Assembly: GCA_019234295.1 (NCBI GenBank)
Contig: JAFALK010000066.1
Location: 1-64,000 of the forward strand
DNA from: Roseateles sp.
GTDB taxonomy: Bacteria > Pseudomonadota > Gammaproteobacteria > Burkholderiales > Burkholderiaceae_C
Direction of reading: 5' to 3'
DNA: 64,000 nucleotides
Position 1 is the stretch's first letter, and each line of letters begins with the position of its first letter. Of the stretch, positions 47,553 through 55,282 are shown in pieces. Position numbers and translations under genes: made by a program. The notes below the pieces were generated by a model that had not been told where the DNA came from, searched no databases, and saw only the letters and a program-made list of their open reading frames with translations.

Positions 47553-50519
47553 ATGACCGACCTGTCCGATGGCGTCGTACCCCGGCCGGGAGGCGGACAC
47601 AGGCGCCTGCTGACACTGCTGTTTGCTGACCTGTCGGGCTCGACCCGGCTTGCCGAGGCCATGGAGGCCGAGCATTACGCGCTGATGCTCTCCGGCCTGC
47701 GCCGCTGCTACCAAGAAGAAGTGGCTCGCCACGGAGGTCAGGTCGTGCGCATCCAAGGCGACGGCCTGCTCGCGATCTTTGGACACCCCATGCCGCGCGA
47801 GGACGAGGGCCGGCGCGCGTGTGAATGCGCACTCGCCCTGCACGAAGCCGTGCGCGCCCTGCCCGTCCAGGGCGGTCCGGCCTGGGCACAGCAGCTGAGC
47901 CTGCACAGCGGCGTGCATGCCGGCATGGTTCTCATGGATGAGGGGGACGAGGTCCGCGGACGCTTCGAGCTGCTAGGCCATGCCCCGAGCATCGCGGCGA
48001 GACTCTCGGAGCTTGCCGGCGCTGACGAGATCGTCGCCAGCGTGGAGACCTTAGGGCCGCACCAGCATTTCTTCCGGACCAGCACGCCGAGACTCGTCGA
48101 GCTCAAGGGCCGCAGCGAGCCGCTGGCCGTGCTCAGTGTGTGCGGGCGGGCGGCTTTAGCGCGACGATTTGATGCCAGCGTGCAGCGCGGGCTGTCACCT
48201 TTCGTCGGGCGCGAGACGGAGCTGGCCCTGCTCGACGCCACGCTTGAGCAGGCCGTGGCAGGCCGTGCGGGCTGGGTCGATCTCAGTGCGCCGGCCGGCG
48301 TGGGCAAGACCCGGCTGACCGAGGAATTCCTGCGCCGTGCCAGCGGTCGCGGAACGTTTCGCGTGCTGCGCGGCTATTGCGAGAACGACCTGTCGGCCGA
48401 GCCTCTGCAGCCCTTCATGCAGATGCTGCGCAGCCTGCCGGCCGGCGAGCCGGTGAGCACTGTCCACGCCAGCGCGCCCCATCGGCGCGGCGACGCCCTC
48501 CTGGCCCTGCTCGACGCTCATGCGCGCGAGCATCCCGTGCTGCTGGCGATTGACGATCTGCAATGGGCCGACGACGCGAGCCTCGCCCTGGTTCACCGCC
48601 TGATCGGCCACGCAGGCCAGCAAGGCCTGCCCCTCATGCTCGTCACCACGAGCCGACCGCAGGCCCATGGCCATCTGCCGGCCGCCGCTGGGGGTGTGGC
48701 CCGGCAGCTGGATCTGCAGCCCTTCAGCGACGCCGAGGCCACTGCCGCCATCGCCCAGTTGCTGCCAAGCACCGACCCCTTCGTCACCGCCGAGATCCAG
48801 CGTCACGCCGGCGGCAACGCGCTCTTCATCGAGGAGCTCTGCCACGCCATGGCCGGCCAGCGACCCACGGGGCTGGACGCGCCCGTGGGCAGCGCCTGGC
48901 TGGGTGCACTGATCGAGTCGCGCCTAACGCGGCTGCCGCCCCGCCAGGCCGCGGTGCTGCGCGCAGCGGCCGTGATCGGCAACGTCATTCCCCTGTGGCT
49001 GCTGGCTTCGCTGACCGGCCTGGAGGCCACGGACCCGGCCGTGCACGCCCTGGCCGAACAGGACTTCGTCTACCCCTCCGGCAACGGCGAGGAGCTGCGC
49101 TTCAAGCACGGCGTCACGCACGAGGTGGTCTACCAGGCCATCGGCCTGCACGAGCGCCAGGACCTGCACCGCCGCGCGGCCCAGGCCCTGCGGGCGCGCG
49201 CCGACGCAGGTGGCCCGGCCGCCTCGCACGAACTGCTTGCCTATCACGACGGCGCTGCCGGCAATTGGGCGCGGGCGGCCGATCATGCCGAGGCCGCGGG
49301 CGACCAGGCCATCGCCGCCTCCGCACTGGACCGCGCCAAGAAACAGTTTCGCGCCGCCCTGGCCTCGCTTGAATACCTGCCCGACGGCGAACCGCGCCGC
49401 CTGCGCTGGATCGCGATCGCCCAGCGCTTCGGCCTGGCCTGTGTGTTCGACGGCTCGCGGGCCGACATGCGCGTCCTGCGCCACGCTGTGCAACTGGCCC
49501 ATTCCCAACCCGAGCCGAGCCTGCGCGCCCGCGCCGACTACTGGTTTGGCTACGTGAGCTACGCGCTCGGCGACGCGCGCCCCTCGGTCGAGCACTGCCA
49601 GCGCGGACTCGCCCAGGCCGAGGAGCTCGGCGATGCGGCCCTGATCGCGCAGCTGCGCGGCGCACTCGGGCAGGCGCACGCCGCCGCGTCCGAGTACGCG
49701 CCGGCCACCCTGCTGCTCGACGAGGCGATCATGAGCCAGCGCGCCGCGCTGCAGGCCCACCGCAGGGCGGGCCGCTCGTCCGGGCGCACGCCGGTCGGCC
49801 TGGCCTACTCCCTGGCCTGCCGCGGCGCCGTGGCCGGCGACCTGGGCCGCTTCGATCTGGCGCGCGAGCTCTTCGGCGAAGCGCTCGAACAGGTGACGGG
49901 AACGGGACATCCGGTCGAGGCTTCGGTGCAGGGCCTGTATGCCGCCATCCTGCTGTGGCAGGGCTCCTGGGCCGAGGCCCAATTGGCGGCGGGCGAAGCC
50001 CATCGCATTGGCGCCCGGGTGCGCAGCCTCTTCACCTTCTCCATGGGCCGCGCCGCGGGCGCCTACGGCGCCTGGCGCGAGCACCGCGACAAGGACGCGC
50101 TCGCCATCGTTCAGGAAGCCACGGCCTGGCTGGCGCCCCGCGGCGGCGGACTCTTCAACTCCTGGAACCAAGGCTGGCTGGCCGAGATGCTGGCCGAAGA
50201 GGGCGACGCCGCAAGGGCACGGCATCACATCGCCCAGGCCCTGCGCCGCGGCCGCCTGTCCGACTGGCTCGGCGGCGCCATGGCCTACCGCGCCGCAGCC
50301 CGGCTTGCCCCCGATGAAGCAGGAAAACGCCGTTATCTCGGCCGCGCGCGCTGCGTGGCCGCCCGTCGCGGCTCGGCCCATGACGAAGCGGTGAACAATC
50401 TTTGTGCCGCCGAACTGCTGCGCGATCGCGCAGCACTCGATGCGGCAGAACAGGCCTTCGAACGCATGAACATGCCCGGCCACCTGGCCCGGGCCCGCGA
50501 GGTGCGCGCTACGTTCTGA
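47553..50519 (+). CDS. Adenylate/guanylate cyclase-ATPase-TPR multidomain protein
   Basis: A 988-residue protein. An N-terminal class III cyclase domain (about 20-190) has LTLLFADLSGSTRLAEAM and VRIQGDGLLAIFG, with both metal aspartates. It is followed by an AAA-type ATPase with Walker A SAPAGVGKTRLTEEFL and Walker B-like PVLLAIDDLQWADDAS, then a long C-terminal tetratricopeptide-like helical region (about 560-988). This architecture is a known regulatory type in which the ATPase/TPR part gates the cyclase. ATG 47553 has AAGG 5 bases upstream and is preferred to a TTG at 47520. The stop overlaps the 3' end of the convergent DyP-P450 gene by 11 bases. Confidence 0.88.
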   Translation: MTDLSDGVVPRPGGGHRRLLTLLFADLSGSTRLAEAMEAEHYALMLSGLRRCYQEEVARHGGQVVRIQGDGLLAIFGHPMPREDEGRRACECALALHEAVRALPVQGGPAWAQQLSLHSGVHAGMVLMDEGDEVRGRFELLGHAPSIAARLSELAGADEIVASVETLGPHQHFFRTSTPRLVELKGRSEPLAVLSVCGRAALARRFDASVQRGLSPFVGRETELALLDATLEQAVAGRAGWVDLSAPAGVGKTRLTEEFLRRASGRGTFRVLRGYCENDLSAEPLQPFMQMLRSLPAGEPVSTVHASAPHRRGDALLALLDAHAREHPVLLAIDDLQWADDASLALVHRLIGHAGQQGLPLMLVTTSRPQAHGHLPAAAGGVARQLDLQPFSDAEATAAIAQLLPSTDPFVTAEIQRHAGGNALFIEELCHAMAGQRPTGLDAPVGSAWLGALIESRLTRLPPRQAAVLRAAAVIGNVIPLWLLASLTGLEATDPAVHALAEQDFVYPSGNGEELRFKHGVTHEVVYQAIGLHERQDLHRRAAQALRARADAGGPAASHELLAYHDGAAGNWARAADHAEAAGDQAIAASALDRAKKQFRAALASLEYLPDGEPRRLRWIAIAQRFGLACVFDGSRADMRVLRHAVQLAHSQPEPSLRARADYWFGYVSYALGDARPSVEHCQRGLAQAEELGDAALIAQLRGALGQAHAAASEYAPATLLLDEAIMSQRAALQAHRRAGRSSGRTPVGLAYSLACRGAVAGDLGRFDLARELFGEALEQVTGTGHPVEASVQGLYAAILLWQGSWAEAQLAAGEAHRIGARVRSLFTFSMGRAAGAYGAWREHRDKDALAIVQEATAWLAPRGGGLFNSWNQGWLAEMLAEEGDAARARHHIAQALRRGRLSDWLGGAMAYRAAARLAPDEAGKRRYLGRARCVAARRGSAHDEAVNNLCAAELLRDRAALDAAEQAFERMNMPGHLARAREVRATF

Positions 50520-53500
50520 GCTGCCAGGTCAATGCGACCGGCGATGCGGTGGGCCGCATCGGGCCCGCCTCGAGCAGGGCCGCCAGCAGGCCTTGCAGCA
50601 CTCCCATACCGATGTTGTAGCCCGAACAGGCATGGACGGTGGCGTTCGCCGCGGGCGGGCGCGGGCCGCCGAAAGCGGTCAGGTGGTTCGGGTGCTCGGC
50701 CAGGGCCGAGACCAGCCCCACGACCACGACCCGGCCCTTGTCGATCTTCAGGCCGGCGAGCTCGGTGTTGCTCGCGGCCACACGCCACACCATGGCTGGC
50801 GCCCCCTTGACGATGAGCGTCTTCACCAGCGCCTGGCGCAGCAGCGCCTGCGACGCGGCGAAGGGCTCGGGGCCCGGCCTCCACAGCGCCTGGAGGCTCC
50901 AGAAGTCCTTGAGCGCGACCAGCGTGCCGAAGCTCATCAGCACATTGCCGAGCACGGTGGGCGCGAAGCCGAGGATGATGCCCGCGAGCGTGCGCTCAAC
51001 CATGTCCGGATCCTGCGGCGTGACGAAGGGCCGCGCCGCCGCGACGATGGCCGCGGACAGCGGCGGCAGGGTCGGATTTGTGGCCAGCCAGGCCGCCGTC
51101 TGCTCTTTGATCACGTGGCCTGCGGCAATGCCGAGCTCGCTCATCTCGGGCCGCGGCGAAGGATCGAAGACGTGGCGCGAGACGAACATGAAGCCGGCCG
51201 GGCAGCGCCGCCGCGGGTCGTCGGGGATGTGCGGCTCGCCGGCCCACACATGCAAGCCATCAGGAATGCCGAACCAGTAGCGCGTCAGTTCGGCCAGCGC
51301 TGCACTGGCGTAGGCCTCGAGGTCGACGGTGACCTCGTCCTGCCCGGCGGCCTGCGCCATCGCGTGCAGCTGGGCGAGCACGCCCTGGCCCACGGTGCGG
51401 GCCAGCGAGAAACTTGAGCCTTCGTCGATGTCTTGCAAGGCCTTGTTGATGGCCGGCGCGTGCAGGTCATGGCCCTGGGCGGGATCCTCGCCGAGAAAGC
51501 CCACGCCGATGGATTCGTGCATGCGCCGGCCGTAGCCGGTGACGGAGAAGCGGCCACCATCGTCGTGCAGCACCTCCTGCACCGCCGCATCGCTGCCGAC
51601 GAGCACGCCGAAAGCCGTGTCCAGCACGCCGCCTTGTTGGCGCACATAGGCCCAGGCATCGGCACCGGCGGTCTCCAGCCAGACCTGCCAGTCGCGCCTG
51701 TTGCCCGGCCGGGGCGGGAGCTGCACCTGGCGATCCCTGGGCGCGGAGGGCGAGGGACGGGGCACACTGGCGGCCATCGCGGCCCCGAGATCACGCAGCG
51801 CCGGCATCGAGGGCACGAAGTAATAGCCGCCCCATTCGAGCTCGACGAAGGGCTGGTCGCCGAGATCGAGCCTGAAGGCCTGGCCTTCATGCTCGACGCG
51901 CAGCACCCGCGATTGCCCCGGCGTCGGCACACCGAGGAAGGGATCGGCCTGGCCCGAATAACCGCCCGTGCTGTTGGCGCCGGCCATCCAGCGTTGCACG
52001 ACCTCGAACTGTTCGGCGATGTTGGCGTTGTAGGCCATGAACAGCAGGCCCCGGTCCTCGTCGCCCGGTGCGCCGTAGCTCATGCCCCGGCGTAGCAGGC
52101 GCGGCAAGGCCACCTGGCCGCCGGCACCGATCGCGCGCGGGTTGGCCCGGCGCACATGGGCATGGAATGGGCAGCGTGATCCTTGCGCGTCGGCGGCGTA
52201 GTTGAAGTCGTTCGTGGCGGTGCTCGTGGAGGCCACCACGGGCCGCCCGTCGGGCCAACGGCCCATCATCTTGGCTTGCAGCAGCTCCTTGGGCAGGCCC
52301 AGAGCGGCGGCCTGCTGGTCGAGCCGCGCACGCAGTCGGTCCACGTACTGGCGCAGCTTGCGGATGACGAGGAAGCTGCCCTTGTCGAGCAGCGGGTTGG
52401 GAGCAGCGGGCACCGGCATGGCATCGCGGCTGGTGCGCCAGCCCAGCAACAGCTCGCCGCGCGGCACTTCGTCCGTCCATTGCAGACCCGCCACGCTGGC
52501 GTCGGGCGCGGCGCTGGGCTGGCTGATGCCGTCCATGAAGCCGAAGGCCTCCTGCGTGACGCCGCCCGGCCCCTTGTTGCGCACCATTGCCTGGCGATGC
52601 AGCAAGGCCACGCCGTCGCGCGCCGGGTTCAGCGCGTCGATGAAGGCTTGTGCGTCAGCCCGGCCGGCATCACGCCAACGAAGCTGGACGACGATGTGGA
52701 CCGCGCTTGGGTCCGCGGGACGGCCGTCCTCCCTGCGCGGCAGCTTCCAATGCTGCGGATGATTGCCGCGCAGGTCCCCGAGCACGCCGGCGCGCTGCTC
52801 CATGCCTTCGCGAAAGGCCTGGGGCAGGCTGTCGATCAGCGCCTGTGTCGCGCCGAGCGCGCTGAGGCCGCAAAGGCTCAGGCTCACGTTGCAAAAGGGC
52901 CGCATAGGCGGCACGCGGCCCTCCAGCACGTCGGCTTCGGTGGTGACGGGCAGATGGGCCAGCCAAGCCAGGGCCTGCTGCTCCAGGCCCGGCACGACCA
53001 TGAGCAGGAGCAGATCGCCGCCGGCCAGGTCCGGATAGCCGGTCAGCATGCCGCCTTGGACCTCGGCGGCATCAAAGTCCAAGCGTTCGGGTCGGGCCCG
53101 CGCCTGCGGCACCACGCCCTCGAACCAGTCCAGCATCTCGTACAAGACGTTTCGCACCGGATCGCCGGGTGGGAAGAGCTTGGTGGTGTCGAGCTTGCGC
53201 AGCTCGAAGAGGATGTCCTGGGCCGCACGCAGCAGGCACCAGCCGTCGTGGTGACGCTCAGGATGGATGGTGAAGAAGCGCCGCAGCCCGTGCAGCGCGG
53301 CCAGGCCCGGCAAGGCGCTCACGCCCAGCGCATAGGAGGCGGGGCCCTGCGCGGGCAGGGGCGGGTAGTCGCCCGGCGAGGGCGTGCGCAGCCGGGTGAC
53401 GGCGAGATCGTCGGCCCCGCCGCTGCGCACCAGGGCTTCCGCGCTGGCCAGGTATTCATGGTCCATGACCGTTCGCTGGGACTCAAGATAGAGGAAGCTC

Positions 53501-53949
53501 GCCGGCACTTCGTTGGCCCGCACCCAGCGCGCGTACTCCTCGAAGCCCACCTCGCGCGAGAGCTTGTAGTCGATGCTGTGGCACAAGATCAGGTCCAGCG
53601 TGGTGCCCAGGTCGCGCCAAATCACGCGCATATAGGGCTCCCAGCCGCCGTCGAAGCAGACGTTGAGAAGCAGGCGTGCCGGCTCGCCGCTGCCAGGCGG
53701 CGGATCGATCACGGCCCAGCGAAAGGAGTGGACGATGCGAAAACGCGTCACCACATCCGTGAACGGCGAAGGCGGGTTGCTGGATTCGCGCGAGGCCTGA
53801 CGCATGGCATTGATGGTGCCGAGCACCGTTCGCAGCCTCTGTACGTAGGTGATGGACTCGGGCGCCTCGACGAGGCCCGCGCGTATAGGTGTGAGCAGCG
53901 TCAGGTCGGTGATGCCGCCGAGCTGCGTGTCGATGCGATTGCCGGACAT
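50509..53949 (-). CDS. DyP-type peroxidase-cytochrome P450 fusion protein
   Basis: A 1146-residue protein in three parts. Residues about 1-310 form an alpha/beta region I do not recognise. About 310-740 is a DyP-type heme peroxidase with the GxxDG motif GFMDG (catalytic Asp473), proximal heme His598 in RCPFHAHVRRANPR and distal Arg633 in RGLLFMAYNANIAEQF. About 780-1146 is P450-like, with the thiolate Cys1108 in HACSGYNIGMGVL. The peroxidase half looks intact. The P450 half lacks ExxR, and its I-helix reads GFAPT (994-998) in place of AGxET, so ordinary O2 activation is unlikely. There is no signal peptide. ATG 53949 has GGGAG about 9 bases upstream; the frame continues to 54153 without domain content. 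It converges on the cyclase-ATPase gene. Confidence 0.88.
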   Translation of the reverse strand: MSGNRIDTQLGGITDLTLLTPIRAGLVEAPESITYVQRLRTVLGTINAMRQASRESSNPPSPFTDVVTRFRIVHSFRWAVIDPPPGSGEPARLLLNVCFDGGWEPYMRVIWRDLGTTLDLILCHSIDYKLSREVGFEEYARWVRANEVPASFLYLESQRTVMDHEYLASAEALVRSGGADDLAVTRLRTPSPGDYPPLPAQGPASYALGVSALPGLAALHGLRRFFTIHPERHHDGWCLLRAAQDILFELRKLDTTKLFPPGDPVRNVLYEMLDWFEGVVPQARARPERLDFDAAEVQGGMLTGYPDLAGGDLLLLMVVPGLEQQALAWLAHLPVTTEADVLEGRVPPMRPFCNVSLSLCGLSALGATQALIDSLPQAFREGMEQRAGVLGDLRGNHPQHWKLPRREDGRPADPSAVHIVVQLRWRDAGRADAQAFIDALNPARDGVALLHRQAMVRNKGPGGVTQEAFGFMDGISQPSAAPDASVAGLQWTDEVPRGELLLGWRTSRDAMPVPAAPNPLLDKGSFLVIRKLRQYVDRLRARLDQQAAALGLPKELLQAKMMGRWPDGRPVVASTSTATNDFNYAADAQGSRCPFHAHVRRANPRAIGAGGQVALPRLLRRGMSYGAPGDEDRGLLFMAYNANIAEQFEVVQRWMAGANSTGGYSGQADPFLGVPTPGQSRVLRVEHEGQAFRLDLGDQPFVELEWGGYYFVPSMPALRDLGAAMAASVPRPSPSAPRDRQVQLPPRPGNRRDWQVWLETAGADAWAYVRQQGGVLDTAFGVLVGSDAAVQEVLHDDGGRFSVTGYGRRMHESIGVGFLGEDPAQGHDLHAPAINKALQDIDEGSSFSLARTVGQGVLAQLHAMAQAAGQDEVTVDLEAYASAALAELTRYWFGIPDGLHVWAGEPHIPDDPRRRCPAGFMFVSRHVFDPSPRPEMSELGIAAGHVIKEQTAAWLATNPTLPPLSAAIVAAARPFVTPQDPDMVERTLAGIILGFAPTVLGNVLMSFGTLVALKDFWSLQALWRPGPEPFAASQALLRQALVKTLIVKGAPAMVWRVAASNTELAGLKIDKGRVVVVGLVSALAEHPNHLTAFGGPRPPAANATVHACSGYNIGMGVLQGLLAALLEAGPMRPTASPVALTWQLRT

Positions 53950-54216
53950 GGCGCTTCTCCCTCCCCAGTTTGAAGACGCACCCCATTGGGCCGCTGCACC
54001 TGTCCGCCCTGCAACTGCGGAATCAACCGAGGAAGGCGCGCCCGGTCTGTCGCCATTTGGCACAGCTGTCGGCCTGGCACGCAGTTCATCTCGCCGATGA
54101 CGCAGTTGGTCGCCTGGCGCTGGAGCGAAGGGGACCGCCCGCGCAAACTGCATGCAACGGAAAGCGCTGACCGATTGTCTTCAGCGCAACGGGCCGACAA
54201 GCCCAGGGAGCCAGAC

Positions 54217-54483
54217 ATGAACGCCATCACCACCAAGTCCCTTGCCATCACCGCCCTCGTGGCACTGCTCGGCGCCGCCAGCCTCGCCTTCATGCAGACC
54301 GAGCCAGCCGCACCCCGCCAGGAAGTGCTCAAGTTCGAGCGCGTCGTCATCGAAGGCAAGCGTGCCGTCGCCACACAAACCGCGGACATCGTGAAGCTGC
54401 CGCGCGTGGTCATTGAAGGCCGCCACCATGACACCATGCAGCTCGCCAAGGCCAACCACTGCAGCGCGACCGTGAGCTGCTGA
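54217..54483 (+). CDS. Small secreted protein with (L/F)xRVVIEG repeats, paralogue of 45832-46059
   Basis: An 88-residue protein with an N-terminal hydrophobic export segment (MNAITTKSLAITALVALLGAASLA). Two motif copies, VLKFERVVIEGKR and IVKLPRVVIEGRH, are 21 residues apart, and a short tail has two cysteines (NHCSATVSC). IVKLPRVVI is identical to the motif in the 75-residue protein at 45832, so the two are members of one small family. ATG 54217 has AGGGAG about 7 bases upstream. It lies 131 bases before a LuxR-type regulator on the same strand and is divergent from the DyP-P450 gene. Confidence 0.65.
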   Translation: MNAITTKSLAITALVALLGAASLAFMQTEPAAPRQEVLKFERVVIEGKRAVATQTADIVKLPRVVIEGRHHDTMQLAKANHCSATVSC

Positions 54484-54613
54484 GCACGCGCCCGGTCGGG
54501 TGAATTTGTCACAGCTCGCCCTCCAAAGATTTACACGCTCGGTGAGGGCGCTTGGGGCTACCCTTGCAAGGGACGTCGCTGTCGATCTGACGTTATCCAG
54601 CAGGGGAGTGACT

Positions 54614-55282
54614 ATGCTGACCAGTCTCTTGAAGGAGCCGGCCGCCGGCACAGTTCTTGGTGCGGCCAAGTCGGAGCGTCGGCAGGCCGCCTCCTTGAGC
54701 AGCCATTGGATGAGCCTCGTGCTCGAGGAGCTCGATTACGGCGTCCTGCTCGTCAACGCGGCAGGCCGCGTCATCCATTGCAATATCGCCGCGCGGCGCA
54801 CTCTGGAGGACGGCCACCCGCTGAGCATTGCCGGGCACCAGCTGCGCACAGTCGATAGCGACGATGCCGAACGCCTCATCGACGCCCTGCAGGCGGCCGA
54901 ATGCGGCGGTCGACGCTGCCTGCTGCGCCTGGGCAGCGACAACGCGAGCGCCAACGTCGTCGTGGTGCCCTTGAATCGGAATGTCTCGCAGGCCGCCGTG
55001 CTGCTGATCCTCGAGCGCAAGCAGCTTTGCGGCGAGCTGGCCGCGCAGTGGTTTGCGCTGCGTTACGGCCTGACGCGCACCGAGACTGAAGTGCTCAAGG
55101 CGCTTTCGGGCGGCGCGCGTCCGAATGACGTGGCCGAGCAGCAAGGTGTGGCCATCTCCACCGTTCGCACGCAGATCCAGAGCATCCGTGCGAAGTCGGG
55201 TGCGGACAGCATTGGCGAGCTGATGCGACAGCTCGCCATGCTGCCGCCGCTGATGTCCGCACTGCGCATGGAAATGAACTAG
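54614..55282 (+). CDS. LuxR-type (GerE HTH) regulator with PAS-like N-terminal domain
   Basis: A 222-residue regulator. The N-terminal ~130 residues are PAS-like (LVLEELDYGVLLVNAAGRVIHCNIAARRTL ... HQLRTVDSDDAERL ... NVVVVPLNRNVSQAAVLLIL). The C-terminal LuxR-type HTH is YGLTRTETEVLKALSGGARPNDVAEQQGVAISTVRTQIQSIRAKSG. No receiver domain is present, so it is probably controlled by a ligand or redox signal at the PAS-like domain rather than phosphorylation. ATG 54614 has AGGGGAG about 7 bases upstream. It converges on the OPT transporter gene with a 4-base overlap at a shared CTAG. Confidence 0.85.
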   Translation: MLTSLLKEPAAGTVLGAAKSERRQAASLSSHWMSLVLEELDYGVLLVNAAGRVIHCNIAARRTLEDGHPLSIAGHQLRTVDSDDAERLIDALQAAECGGRRCLLRLGSDNASANVVVVPLNRNVSQAAVLLILERKQLCGELAAQWFALRYGLTRTETEVLKALSGGARPNDVAEQQGVAISTVRTQIQSIRAKSGADSIGELMRQLAMLPPLMSALRMEMN

